62,215 nt of DNA from Bacillota bacterium (GTDB lineage: Bacteria; Bacillota; Sulfobacillia; UBA3575; DUQP01), in assembly GCA_012837735.1 (NCBI GenBank), contig DUQP01000028.1:1-62215 (forward strand), read 5' to 3'. The notes beneath the pieces are model-generated. The model did no database searches, was not told the DNA's origin, and saw only the letters and a list, made by a program, of their open reading frames with translations. Shown piece by piece: positions 51,114-60,224 of the stretch. The position numbers and the translations under genes are program-made. Positions within the stretch are counted from its first letter, which is position 1. Each line of letters starts with the position of its first letter.

Positions 51114-51602
51114 TCACCCGAGGTAAGCCTCCACTCGCTTCTTCAGGAGCTGCGCAGCAGGCTCGATAGCTGCTTCCACCCTGGCCGTACATTTCTCTCC
51201 CAGAGTCTGGATGTCTTCCACCCCGATCACATATAACTCCACATTCTGCGGCATGTGCAATTCCAAAGCGCGGCCAAATTCCATCGCCGTCGCGAAGTTC
51301 ATGTCATGCTGAGAAGCCAAGCGTACGGTCCACTGCAGAGAATCCTCGTCAAGTTGGGCAATTTCGCCCGGCGGACATTGCTCAGATTTCATACAATCAA
51401 TCACCAATAACACATCAAAACCCACAACCAGGTCGAGGAGGCGGAAGCCTCCCAGGGCAGCCTCCTCGATCGTTACTTGTGGGTGGGCAGGCATGATTTC
51501 ACGCAACCGCCGCACAACATATATCCCAACCCCGTCATCGGTGACAACGGTGTTGCCAAGGCCTAGCACCAGGATCCTTGGCCTTTTTACCTCTTCAGAC
51601 AA
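51114..51602 (-). CDS. Hydrogenase maturation endopeptidase
   Basis: A 162-residue HyaD/HycI-type protease that trims the C-terminal tail of the NiFe large subunit after nickel insertion. It shows the family start VLGLGNTVVTDDGVG with the metal-binding Asp, VIDCMK in the middle and a late VIGVEDIQ. TTG 51602 is the start (GGGGAG 8 bases upstream), overlapping the mvhA end by 16 bases, so it is likely dedicated to MvhA. Confidence 0.93.
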   Translation of the reverse strand: MSEEVKRPRILVLGLGNTVVTDDGVGIYVVRRLREIMPAHPQVTIEEAALGGFRLLDLVVGFDVLLVIDCMKSEQCPPGEIAQLDEDSLQWTVRLASQHDMNFATAMEFGRALELHMPQNVELYVIGVEDIQTLGEKCTARVEAAIEPAAQLLKKRVEAYLG

Positions 51603-53044
51603 GCCTGCAACTCCCCGTTGCTGTCATAGATGTTGACTTCCAAAGGCATTTGCCCAGGCAAAGAGTGCGTCGCGCAACCGAAACACGGATCGTAAGCCCG
51701 GAAAGCCATCTCCACCATGTTCAGGAGCTTGTCATTCAACTGACCCTTCTTAATCAGACCCTGGGCCGCCTTCTTAACCGACATACAAATGCCAGCATGG
51801 TTATTTGTCGTACCAACAATCAGGTTGGCACTGGTAATAACGCCATCCTCGTCAGTCTGATAGTGGTGATACAATGTCCCGCGCGGGGCCTCCACCACAC
51901 CGACACCCTCGGTGGGCGTTTCAGTGGGCAGTGCCCGTACGTTCGGATCAGTGATCTCCGGATCCTTGGCCAATTGGAGCATCAACTCGGCAGCGTACAG
52001 CATTTCAATCACGCGTGCCCAGTGCTGGGCCAGTGTGGCGTGCACCGGCTTCCCGCCCAAAGTGGAGTAGAACTTCTCATACTCAGCCTGAGCGAGCGGA
52101 GTGGCCATACCTTCAGCCGCATTCAGGCGCGCCAAAGGAGCAACCCGGTAAATACCGCTCTCGGGACCATCCACAAAGCCCTTCCAACCGACATTCTTCA
52201 GGAACGGGAACTTCAAATATGTCCACTTTTCGACGTGCTCAGAAACGTGATCCAAGTAGTCCTTAGCCTCGAACTTGACAAATTCCTTGCCGTCCGGACC
52301 AACGACGCGGATCTTGCCGTCATAGAAGTTGACCTTGTTGTTCTCATCCACCAAGCCCATGTAATAGGTCTTGTCGGCATAGATGTCGCTCAAGATCAAG
52401 TCGACATATTCCTGGTTGGCCAACACTACATCGGCAAACAGTTTCTGGGTGAACTTAGCAAATTCCACCGTAGAGGTGGCCATCTGCTCGATCTCGGCGC
52501 GCTCCTCTTCTTTGAGGGCTTTGCTCATGCCACCAGGCAAACCGCACACCGGACGTGTTGCTGTACCGCCGATCATGGCCTGGATCTTCTGGGCATACGA
52601 GCGATGCTTAATCACTTCCGCGCCTTTTTCCACGCCCACCTTCTGCACCACTCCGAGGATGTTCCGGACACTGGGTTCAGCATCCGGACCAACTACGAAG
52701 TCAGCTGCAGCCAGGGCATAGAAATGGGCGATGTGTGAATGAACAAATTGCGCGGCATAGAACAGCTCCCGCAGTTTCTTAGCCGGCCCGGGCGGATCGA
52801 CATGAAACACCGCATCCAAAGCCTTTGTGGCAGCTAAGTGGTGCGCCTCCGGGCACACACCGCAGATGCTGGGCGTAATGCGGGGCATCTCTTCCGCTAA
52901 GCGACCCTCGCAGAACTTCTCAAACCCGCGCAACTCCGGGATCTGCAAGAAGGCGTTCTCGACGCTGCCGTCATCGTTCAGGAAGATCTCAATCTTACCG
53001 TGGCCTTCCAGCCTGGTGATCGGATCAATGCTAATACGTTTCAC
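51587..53044 (-). CDS. mvhA: F420-non-reducing-type [NiFe] hydrogenase large subunit MvhA
   Basis: The 485-residue subunit holds the NiFe centre. Both cysteine pairs are present: SICGVC in the N-terminal L1 motif and DPCFGCATH near the C-terminus. The protease should cut after that His, removing about 22 residues. It belongs with group 3c Mvh enzymes by its partners HdrABC and MvhDG. GTG 53044 follows GGAGG. Known role of the complex: H2 oxidation with flavin-based bifurcation to ferredoxin and a second acceptor. Confidence 0.95.
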   Translation of the reverse strand: MKRISIDPITRLEGHGKIEIFLNDDGSVENAFLQIPELRGFEKFCEGRLAEEMPRITPSICGVCPEAHHLAATKALDAVFHVDPPGPAKKLRELFYAAQFVHSHIAHFYALAAADFVVGPDAEPSVRNILGVVQKVGVEKGAEVIKHRSYAQKIQAMIGGTATRPVCGLPGGMSKALKEEERAEIEQMATSTVEFAKFTQKLFADVVLANQEYVDLILSDIYADKTYYMGLVDENNKVNFYDGKIRVVGPDGKEFVKFEAKDYLDHVSEHVEKWTYLKFPFLKNVGWKGFVDGPESGIYRVAPLARLNAAEGMATPLAQAEYEKFYSTLGGKPVHATLAQHWARVIEMLYAAELMLQLAKDPEITDPNVRALPTETPTEGVGVVEAPRGTLYHHYQTDEDGVITSANLIVGTTNNHAGICMSVKKAAQGLIKKGQLNDKLLNMVEMAFRAYDPCFGCATHSLPGQMPLEVNIYDSNGELQACLKR

Positions 53045-53046
53045 GG

Positions 53047-54018
53047 CTACTTCGCCTCCTTCATCTGCCTACCCCGCAGCAGCGAGTTGGGCAAACCATA
53101 CATGTAGAATGTGCCGGCCGGATCCTTGACCTGGCTAATCACCTTTTCCATCTCGGCCAGGTTTGTGGACACCGCCGTCACCGCCACGGCAGACATCGCC
53201 TTGGCGCCTTGATCAATAACCCCTTCCGCAGGGCCATAACAACCACGGCAAGGCATGTTAACGTTTGTGCAAGCGGCCCCACAACCAGCGCGGGTGGCCG
53301 GCCCCATGCAAACTAAGCCCTGATCCAATAGGCATTTTTCCTCGTCCGGGATCAACTCCCACGGACGTTTGAACTCGTCTACATGCCGATCCTTCTTCTC
53401 CCGCTTGCACTCGTCACAGACGGTCTTAGCAGGCAAAAGGACGCTCCCTGGCTCCGGCAATTGACCGGCCACGATCGCATCGATGGCTTTCGCAATCAAT
53501 TCGGCGCGCGGCGGGCAACCGGGCAGGTAGTAATCTACGTTGACGAAATCATCCAATTTGTAAACTGCTTCATAGACCTCAGGAATATGCAGCTCGCAAC
53601 CATCCACTTCGCTGACCGGCTGGGGGATGATCCCCTCCGGGTTGTCTGTGGACACGGTCTTCTTGAACGCGGTTTCCAGAATCTCTTCCCTGGTGCAGAA
53701 GTTGGCCAACCCGATCACGCCGCCGTAGCAGGCACAAGTGCCAAGGGCGACCAACACTTTGCTCTTCGCCCGCAGGAGTTCGGCAACTTCCTTATTCTCG
53801 GAATTGCGGATCGCACCGTTTAAGAAGCAAACATCCAGGAAGCCGTCATCCATAGCTGCAACGTCTTTATACTTGAAGTCCATGGCGATCGGCCAGAAAT
53901 GGATATCGGCTACTTCCGCCACATCCAGGATCTTCTCATCGATATCCAGGACGGCCACGTCACAGCCACCACAGCCTGCAGCCCAGTATAGACCAAGCTT
54001 CAGCTTCTTGTCACTCAC
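53047..54018 (-). CDS. mvhG: [NiFe] hydrogenase small subunit MvhG
   Basis: A 323-residue iron-sulfur subunit that carries electrons from the NiFe site. It begins with the proximal-cluster motif WAAGCGGCDV, then GTCACYGG, PGCPPR, and late cysteines (CDECKREKKD, CMGPATRAGCGAACTNVNMPCRGCYG). No twin-arginine signal, so it is cytoplasmic. GTG 54018 has GGAGG upstream and overlaps mvhD by 8 bases. Confidence 0.95.
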   Translation of the reverse strand: MSDKKLKLGLYWAAGCGGCDVAVLDIDEKILDVAEVADIHFWPIAMDFKYKDVAAMDDGFLDVCFLNGAIRNSENKEVAELLRAKSKVLVALGTCACYGGVIGLANFCTREEILETAFKKTVSTDNPEGIIPQPVSEVDGCELHIPEVYEAVYKLDDFVNVDYYLPGCPPRAELIAKAIDAIVAGQLPEPGSVLLPAKTVCDECKREKKDRHVDEFKRPWELIPDEEKCLLDQGLVCMGPATRAGCGAACTNVNMPCRGCYGPAEGVIDQGAKAMSAVAVTAVSTNLAEMEKVISQVKDPAGTFYMYGLPNSLLRGRQMKEAK

Positions 54019-54508
54019 CGACGCCACCTCCTGCTGCGATCTCTTGCACGGCTGTACCCAATGACCGTTCATGCTCCAACAATTCGGTCATCCAGTTCAC
54101 CGGCTTCTGGAACGGACCCAATTTCTTGACAGCATCCACCATCTCGGTGACGTACTGCTTGAACAGCTCGCCTTCGTTGGCGGAAACCCAAGTCAGGCGG
54201 AACCGCTCCGGCTCAATGCCCAACTGTTGCAACATGGTTTCCAGCATCACCTTGCGGGCCCACATCTTGTAGTTGCCCTCGATGTAGTGGCAGTCAACCG
54301 GGTGGCAACCACTAACCAACACCCCGTCGGCGCCTTCGGCGAAAGCCTTCAGCACGAAACTGGGATCGACCCGGCCGGAGCACATCACGCGCACGATCCG
54401 GACGTTGGGCGGATACTTGATCCGGGAGATACCCGCCAAGTCAGCACCCGCGTAGGAACACCAGTTGCAGAGGATACCGACAATGCGCGGCTCGAACTCC
54501 TTGGTCAT
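54011..54508 (-). CDS. mvhD: MvhD, electron-transfer subunit linking hydrogenase to HdrA
   Basis: A 165-residue member of the MvhD/FlpD family with a 2Fe-2S cluster site: CNWCSYAGADL, VMCSGRVDPS, and SGCHPVDCHY. The C-terminal 50 residues are helical. The ATG overlaps the hdrA stop (ATGA). It is the physical bridge between MvhAG and HdrA in the characterised methanogen complex. Confidence 0.95.
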   Translation of the reverse strand: MTKEFEPRIVGILCNWCSYAGADLAGISRIKYPPNVRIVRVMCSGRVDPSFVLKAFAEGADGVLVSGCHPVDCHYIEGNYKMWARKVMLETMLQQLGIEPERFRLTWVSANEGELFKQYVTEMVDAVKKLGPFQKPVNWMTELLEHERSLGTAVQEIAAGGGVGE

Positions 54509-56457
54509 ACGGCCAGCACCCCCTCAATTTGCGTCATGATCTGCTCATCTGTGAAGTTGGTGTTCGTCATCGCACCGGTCGGACACGAGCCAGAGCAGGT
54601 GCCGCAGCCCTTACACTTGGCTTCGTTGACGACCGCGACCTTCTTTTCTTCATCATAACTGATCGCAGTGTACGGGCACAGGTTGATGCAGATCATACAA
54701 CCGCCGCACTTATCTTCATCGCAACGAGCGACGATCGGGGAGATCTTAACCTTGCCGGCACTGATCAAAGACAATGCCTCAGAAGCCGCACCCGCGCCCT
54801 GGGCGACCGAATCCGGAATATCCTTCGGACCTTGGCAGGCACCGCAGAGGAAAATACCATCTGTAGCGGTCTTCAAAGGCTCGAGTTTCGGGTGCGCTTC
54901 CAGGAAGAATCCATCCGCACTGCGCTGGATCGCCAGCGTCTGGGCCAGCTTTTCAGTATCCTGGCCGGGCTGGCAGGCAGCCATCAGGACCACCATATCA
55001 ACCGGCACCTCACGGTATTTGCCCAGCAACGTGTCCTCTGTCCGGACGAGCAACTGGCCCTTGCGCTCCACGACTTCCGTGCCCTTGCCGCGGATGAAGT
55101 GGATGCCTTCGCTCATGATGCGGTTATAGAATTCCTCATAACCCTTGCCGAAGGTGCGCATGTCGATGTAGAAGGAATAAACATCGCCATTCGTCTTTTC
55201 CTTCGCCAAGTGGGCCAACTTCAAAGCAGCTGTGCAGCAGAAACGCGAACAATATTCATGATAGTTCTCGTCACGGCTGCCGATGCAATGCAAAATGGCG
55301 ATCGACTTTGGCTCCTCACCATTCTTCAGCAACACTTTGCCTTTGGTGGGACCGGAGGCATTCACCATCCGCTCGAATTGCAAAGACGTGATGACGTTAT
55401 CAAACTTACCAAAGCCCCACTGCGGGCCCACGCTGGGATCGAACAATTCAAAACCGGTGGCGACGATGATGGCACCAAAGTCCTCGGTAACCAGTTCATC
55501 TTCCTGCTCAAAGTCAACGGCGTCGGTCGGGCATACTTTAGCGCAGATGCCGCATTTGCCAGTGGTGAAATAGCGGCAGTTTTCCCGATCGATGACCGGC
55601 TTGTTCGGTACAGCCTGCGGGAACGGCGTGAAGATAGCCGTCCGCGTGGTCAGATTCTCCTCCCACTCGTGGGGGATGTCCTTGGTCGGGCACTTCGTGA
55701 TACACAGACCACAACCAGTGCACTTATCCAAATCCACGGAGCGGGCCTTTTTGCGGATCGTGACAGTGAAGTTGCCTACATAACCGTCTACTTTCTCCAC
55801 TTCGGAGTAAGTATACAGTTTGACGTTGTCGCGCTGTGCGCATTCCACCATCTTCGGCGTCAAAATACACGCCGAACAGTCAAGGGTGGGGAATGTCTTG
55901 TCGAGCTTGGCCATCGTGCCACCGATGGACGGCTCCTTTTCAACGATCACTACCTCTTTGTTGCCCCCAGACACCTTGAGGGCGGCTTCGATACCGGCAA
56001 TACCGCCACCGATCACCAATACCCGGTCATTCATGTCTGCGTAGCGCTCATAGAGTGGCTCCTGCAACGGCACCCGGGCCACCGCTGCGGCAACCAAAGC
56101 CTTGGCCTTTTCCGTTGCTGCTTCCCTATCCTCGGTACACCAGGAAACATGTTCACGGATGTTAGCCATCTCGAAAAAGTAACCGTTCAACCCCACCGAC
56201 TCACAAACCTTGCGGAAAGTCGGCTCGTGCATCCGGGGGGAACAGGAAGCTACAACCACGCGGTTGATACCCTGTTCCTTGATGTCCTTGCGAATCAGTT
56301 CCTGCCCAGGATCGGCGCACATGTACTGGAAATCACGGGCAACAGTCACGTTGGGCAGCTTGGACGCAAATTCAGCGACCGCCGCGCAATCGACTTTGTC
56401 GGCGATATTGCTACCGCAGTGGCATACATATACCCCGATCTTGATTTCCTCAGACAT
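54505..56457 (-). CDS. hdrA: HdrA, flavin-bifurcating subunit
   Basis: The 650-residue protein carries the bifurcating FAD (VIGGGIAGIEAALK near 145) and many cluster motifs: an N-terminal HdrA domain (VYVCHCGSNI), a mid-protein ferredoxin insertion (CTGCGLCITKCP, CGICAKVCP about 235-310), CIGSRD and CSRFCC, and a C-terminal two-cluster ferredoxin (CGGCMICINLCP, CKGCGTCSGSCP). ATG 56457 follows GGGAGG. No in-frame TGA replaces any cysteine. Methanogens and other anaerobes use this subunit to split H2 electrons between ferredoxin and HdrBC. Confidence 0.95.
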   Translation of the reverse strand: MSEEIKIGVYVCHCGSNIADKVDCAAVAEFASKLPNVTVARDFQYMCADPGQELIRKDIKEQGINRVVVASCSPRMHEPTFRKVCESVGLNGYFFEMANIREHVSWCTEDREAATEKAKALVAAAVARVPLQEPLYERYADMNDRVLVIGGGIAGIEAALKVSGGNKEVVIVEKEPSIGGTMAKLDKTFPTLDCSACILTPKMVECAQRDNVKLYTYSEVEKVDGYVGNFTVTIRKKARSVDLDKCTGCGLCITKCPTKDIPHEWEENLTTRTAIFTPFPQAVPNKPVIDRENCRYFTTGKCGICAKVCPTDAVDFEQEDELVTEDFGAIIVATGFELFDPSVGPQWGFGKFDNVITSLQFERMVNASGPTKGKVLLKNGEEPKSIAILHCIGSRDENYHEYCSRFCCTAALKLAHLAKEKTNGDVYSFYIDMRTFGKGYEEFYNRIMSEGIHFIRGKGTEVVERKGQLLVRTEDTLLGKYREVPVDMVVLMAACQPGQDTEKLAQTLAIQRSADGFFLEAHPKLEPLKTATDGIFLCGACQGPKDIPDSVAQGAGAASEALSLISAGKVKISPIVARCDEDKCGGCMICINLCPYTAISYDEEKKVAVVNEAKCKGCGTCSGSCPTGAMTNTNFTDEQIMTQIEGVLAV

Positions 56458-56479
56458 TGTCACACCTCCCAATCTGAAA

Positions 56480-57355
56480 TTAAAGGTTGCTTACCCTGTT
56501 TAGAACCTTCTGAGAGGAAACAAAAGCCTTATCCATAGCCAACTGCTGTGGGCTTAATCCCAAAGCCAAGCCCAACAATTGGGTAAAGTAAACAACGGGA
56601 ATATTGAAACTCGTGCCATACGCCGAGTTAACATTGGTCTGGTAGGCATCGAGGTTCATCTGGCAAAGCGGGCAGGCCACAACGATCATATCCCCGCCCA
56701 ACCGCTGCGCATCTTCTAAAATATCATGCAAAAGCCGCAGCATATAAGACCGCTTGGTAAAAATGGTAGAGCTCCCACAGCAACGGGCCTTAAAATCCGA
56801 ATCCAAAACTTCCGTGCCAAGCATTGCCAGCAGGCCGTCCATGCTGTTGGGTTCTTCCGCATCCTCGAAGTTGCTTTTCGGCCGACCAAGCAGGCAGCCG
56901 TAATAAGGCACGACCTTGAGGCCGGTCAGCTTCTTGGTCACCAGCTGCTCGATTTTTTCCAGCCCGTAGTCGTTTACAATGATATCAAGCAGATGCCGGA
57001 CCTCCGCTTTCCCCTTCAGAGTGCGACCGATGTCACTCATTGCTTCCTCAAGCTGTTTGCGCATCCCGGGATTGTTGGCAAAGTTGTCCCAGGCTTTATA
57101 AAGCATGTTGAAGCAGGCTGCGCAAGCCGTCACCACCGCGTCGAAGCCCTGTTCCTCAGCCAAAGCCAGGTTCCTAGCGGACAGCGCCACCGCCATCTCC
57201 GGATTGACAGAGGAAATAGGGGCTGTACCGCAGCAGTTCCAATCCTCGATCTCGACCAAATCAATGCCCAGCGCTTTCGCAACAGCCTTTGTAGAAGCCT
57301 CGTAGTCTACGGAAGAGGCATGGCTTGAACAACCCGGCATATATCCGTACCTCAT
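56480..57355 (-). CDS. hdrB: HdrB, catalytic CCG-domain subunit
   Basis: A 291-residue protein with two CCG-type cysteine-rich domains: WNCCGTAP with ACAACF in the first half, and RCCGSS with ACPLCQ in the second. These bind the paired noncubane 4Fe-4S clusters that reduce a disulfide in methanogens. An acetogen-like bacterium lacks CoM-S-S-CoB, so the acceptor here is unknown. GAGGTGAGGAGG precedes the ATG. Confidence 0.94.
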   Translation of the reverse strand: MRYGYMPGCSSHASSVDYEASTKAVAKALGIDLVEIEDWNCCGTAPISSVNPEMAVALSARNLALAEEQGFDAVVTACAACFNMLYKAWDNFANNPGMRKQLEEAMSDIGRTLKGKAEVRHLLDIIVNDYGLEKIEQLVTKKLTGLKVVPYYGCLLGRPKSNFEDAEEPNSMDGLLAMLGTEVLDSDFKARCCGSSTIFTKRSYMLRLLHDILEDAQRLGGDMIVVACPLCQMNLDAYQTNVNSAYGTSFNIPVVYFTQLLGLALGLSPQQLAMDKAFVSSQKVLNRVSNL

Positions 57356-57372
57356 CTCTTCACCTCCTCACC

Positions 57373-57948
57373 TCAGACCTTATTGCGATACCGGTCGATC
57401 AGCTTCCGCACCTCATCCACGTTCTTCACGCGGCTGGGTGCAAGCCCCAACTTGCCCTTCGCCAACATGCCGATGCCGAGTGGCGCAAAGCCCATCAGTC
57501 GCAACGGATTGCCCTTGAAGGCATAAATGGCCATCAGGGTTGGCTCATGCTGACGCCCAAACTTGTGCACGGTGTCACAAAACGTCTCATAAAATTTGGG
57601 GCTGTCGTTGTTCGGATCTACGCCCCGGTCTCTGATGCCAATCGACTTCACGGCATACAGGACTTCCGTTGGCTCGATGCCCCGCGGGCACCTCACCGTA
57701 CAGTAATAGCAGGTGGTGCATAACCATTGGGCGTTGGCACCAAGCACCTCCTTGCGCATCCCCGCGCGGATCATCTCGATCATCTTACGCGGGGTGTAGT
57801 CCATGTCCTGAGCCATATCGCAGGACCCAGAACAAGACCCGCACTGCTGGCACGAGAAAATCTTGTGCCCACCTGGAAAGGACGCAACTTCGTAAATAAG
57901 GTTGTGATCCAGCTCCTCCTCGCGCAGGTATTCAGCGGGCGCGCTCAT
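57373..57948 (-). CDS. hdrC: HdrC, iron-sulfur subunit
   Basis: A 191-residue protein with two 4Fe-4S motifs, CQQCGSCSGSC (about 33-43) and CTTCYYCTVRCP (about 77-88), wiring HdrA to HdrB. RBS AGGGAGGG precedes ATG 57948. It is the first gene of hdrCBA-mvhDGA, so the operon promoter lies just upstream. Confidence 0.94.
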   Translation of the reverse strand: MSAPAEYLREEELDHNLIYEVASFPGGHKIFSCQQCGSCSGSCDMAQDMDYTPRKMIEMIRAGMRKEVLGANAQWLCTTCYYCTVRCPRGIEPTEVLYAVKSIGIRDRGVDPNNDSPKFYETFCDTVHKFGRQHEPTLMAIYAFKGNPLRLMGFAPLGIGMLAKGKLGLAPSRVKNVDEVRKLIDRYRNKV

Positions 57949-58325
57949 CTAATCCCTCCCTGTAACCGGTATTCCCGACGCGGACTCTTGTTGGCCAACC
58001 CTCATTGTAACATAAAGGCGGGCCAAAAGTATGTTACCTTTAGGCATGCCACATCCACCCCAAAGTGGGGTGGCACATACCTTTTTTGACAGGCCATCTG
58101 AAACTATTCAACACTGGTAGTCAGTTTCCTTTGCTCAAATGTTCTGGATAATCACTTTTTAGGCTAATTTCCGCATTTAAACTTCCTCCTGGCCCACTAA
58201 ACATCAAGAAACCCAAACTTGCCCACCAAAAGTGCCCTTGATCTTGCTATCGATTAGTTCAAGGGACATCGACAAAATCCTTGTGTTAAATTAATAGAAG
58301 ATACAAGCAATTACAGGCAGATCAT
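57949..58325. other. 377-base gap between hdrC and selB
   Basis: Contains the candidate hdr promoter/operator (58004-58037) and a perfect 8-base stem CCACCCCA-AAG-TGGGGTGG (58053-58071) followed on the plus strand by ACATACC and T6. Bases 58090-58325 are AT-richer; I see no open frame, no tRNA and no clear selB terminator in them. Confidence 0.6.
58004..58037 (-). promoter_or_regulatory. Candidate hdr-mvh promoter with overlapping palindrome
   Basis: On the minus strand TGTTACAAT is an extended -10 (rc 58004-58012). The inverted repeat GTAACATA (58007-58014) ... TATGTTAC (58030-58037) with a 15-base spacer covers both the -10 and the -35 region, as expected for a repressor operator. No family match was made. 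Confidence 0.5.
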
Positions 58326-60224
58326 TCAATGCTTGGGCTTGCCCGGCAGACGCACTTCACCAGTGCGCTGCGTAATACCATTAGTATCAAGAAATGTCAA
58401 AAACGGCAGCGTGAAACGGCGGGTGGTGCCAAGCACAGCGCGCGCTTGGGAAACAGTCAGCTGACCATGCTTGGATAAGAATTCCTTGATTAGCTCCATC
58501 CCTGCCTGGACAGTTTGCGCAGGCAAAATAATTTCTTCATTAATCCTGACTAGCTCGCCTTGGGTAACCAGATAATGCAATAACTCACGCATCTGCTCCC
58601 CGCCGCACTGATATTTGGCACATAGTTCCGCGGGCGTCGGTGGCTGCCAGCCGGCTACCGCTAAATCCTCCACTAGCTGGCAAGCCAGTTTGGCCTGGTC
58701 GGCGGTAAGTTGTGGGCGAAAACCCGGCCAACGCACCCCCTCCCCCGCCGCCACCAACACTCCCTGATCCACCATAAGGCGCACTAAATCTTGAAAAGTG
58801 CGACTGGGCAGGTCAGGGAAGAGCGCCTGCCGCAGTTCTTCCCGCGGCAAACCGTTTCTGAGCGGGTATTTGGCATGGTACCGGCGCAACATGGGGACTA
58901 CCTGCCTGCTCATCCGTTCCAACCCGGTCTTAGCCAAAGCGTGCCCCCCCGCTAAAACAAACGCCTCGCCCCTGGCAACAAAAACCTGCAGCCGTTCCCT
59001 CACCTGCTGGCAGCCCCACCCCAGGCGGCCGGCCAGCTCGGCGATGGCCGGCGGCTGCGGTTCCACATGCCCCAACAGTGCCAACAATGACTCAGACTCA
59101 GTAGCCTGTGCCAATGCTTGCAAACCCTTGAGATTAGCCCTCTTACGCCACCGGTAGCGTTCACCGCCATCTAACAGGCGCCCGCCGCCAATGGTTATTG
59201 CCGGGGAATAAGAGCGCAGGATGAATGGGTCGCCCCAGCATACCACCACCGGCTGTTCGCAGCGCAGTGCCACAACCTCCTCCCCACCAGCGACCAGTTC
59301 TCTGCCCCCGTTCAAGAGATGCACTCTCGCCAACACGGCCACGGCTCCGGCATGGAAGCGCACCCGTGCTCCTTCCCGCAAAGAACACCCTGGCAACAGG
59401 CGCAATTTGACCACCAGGGTATCCTGGGGCCGAAACAAGCCAGGGGTGACCAGCACATTGCCCCGCTCAAGTTTTTCCCTTTCCACCAGGTTTAGGGCCA
59501 CCCGGCACCGGGCCGGCGCTTTCGTCACTGGCTGCCCGTGAATTTGCACACCCCTGACGCGCACTATGCTCCCCCCGGGGAGGATCTCCAAATGGTCCCC
59601 TGCTTGCACGCCATTCCCCTGCAGAGTCCCTGTCACCACGGTGCCAAATCCCGGCACGGAAAAAACCCGGTCTACCGGCAACCGCACTGCCCCTGTTTCT
59701 GCGACCGGCGGCAAATCCTGCACCAATTCAACCAGGGTCTGGCGCAACTCGCTCAACCCCTGGCCCGTGACCGCCGATACCGCCAGCACAGGCGCTCCTG
59801 CCAGGCAGGTGCCACCTAGGTTCTGCCTCACTTCCTCCTGTACCAGCGCCAGCCAGTCCTGTTCCACCAGATCACATTTCGTAATCGCCACGACACCAGT
59901 ACTGATGCCAAGTAAATCCAGAATCGCCAGGTGTTCACGCGTCTGCGGCATCACGCCCTCATCAGCCGCCACCACCAGCAACGCTACATCCACACCAGCT
60001 GCCCCTGCCAACATATTGTGCACAAAGCGCTCGTGACCCGGTACATCCACAATCCCAGCCACTAGATCAGGGGCTAATGCCAGCGGCGCAAAACCCAAAT
60101 CGATGGAGATGCCGCGCCGTTTTTCTTCCGGCAACCGGTCGGTGTCATGACCGGTCAAAGCCCTCACCAAGGCCGTCTTACCATGATCAATATGGCCGGC
60201 CGTGCCAATCACGAAACGTCGCAT
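58326..60224 (-). CDS. selB: Selenocysteine-specific elongation factor
   Basis: The 632-residue factor delivers Sec-tRNA to UGA codons with a SECIS element. It has an EF-Tu-like GTPase (GTAGHIDHGKT, DVPGHE, TKCDL), domains II-III, and C-terminal winged helices (about 390-632) that bind the SECIS RNA. RBS GGAGG precedes ATG 60224, overlapping selA by 16 bases. The organism therefore makes selenoproteins, but none was found in this window. Confidence 0.96.
   Translation of the reverse strand: MRRFVIGTAGHIDHGKTALVRALTGHDTDRLPEEKRRGISIDLGFAPLALAPDLVAGIVDVPGHERFVHNMLAGAAGVDVALLVVAADEGVMPQTREHLAILDLLGISTGVVAITKCDLVEQDWLALVQEEVRQNLGGTCLAGAPVLAVSAVTGQGLSELRQTLVELVQDLPPVAETGAVRLPVDRVFSVPGFGTVVTGTLQGNGVQAGDHLEILPGGSIVRVRGVQIHGQPVTKAPARCRVALNLVEREKLERGNVLVTPGLFRPQDTLVVKLRLLPGCSLREGARVRFHAGAVAVLARVHLLNGGRELVAGGEEVVALRCEQPVVVCWGDPFILRSYSPAITIGGGRLLDGGERYRWRKRANLKGLQALAQATESESLLALLGHVEPQPPAIAELAGRLGWGCQQVRERLQVFVARGEAFVLAGGHALAKTGLERMSRQVVPMLRRYHAKYPLRNGLPREELRQALFPDLPSRTFQDLVRLMVDQGVLVAAGEGVRWPGFRPQLTADQAKLACQLVEDLAVAGWQPPTPAELCAKYQCGGEQMRELLHYLVTQGELVRINEEIILPAQTVQAGMELIKEFLSKHGQLTVSQARAVLGTTRRFTLPFLTFLDTNGITQRTGEVRLPGKPKH

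Noticed and set aside
51578..52738. A 386-codon plus-strand frame opposite mvhA
   Set aside because: Shadow of the hydrogenase large subunit; no domain resemblance.
54529..56538. A 669-codon open frame on the plus strand opposite hdrA
   Set aside because: High-GC antisense shadow; the minus-strand frame encodes an unmistakable HdrA with all cluster motifs, and the plus frame has no recognisable domain or start signal.
57949..58325. Possible tRNA(Sec) gene beside selAB
   Set aside because: No T-loop GGTTCAA/GGTTCGA with a matching stem and no 8-base acceptor pairing found on either strand.
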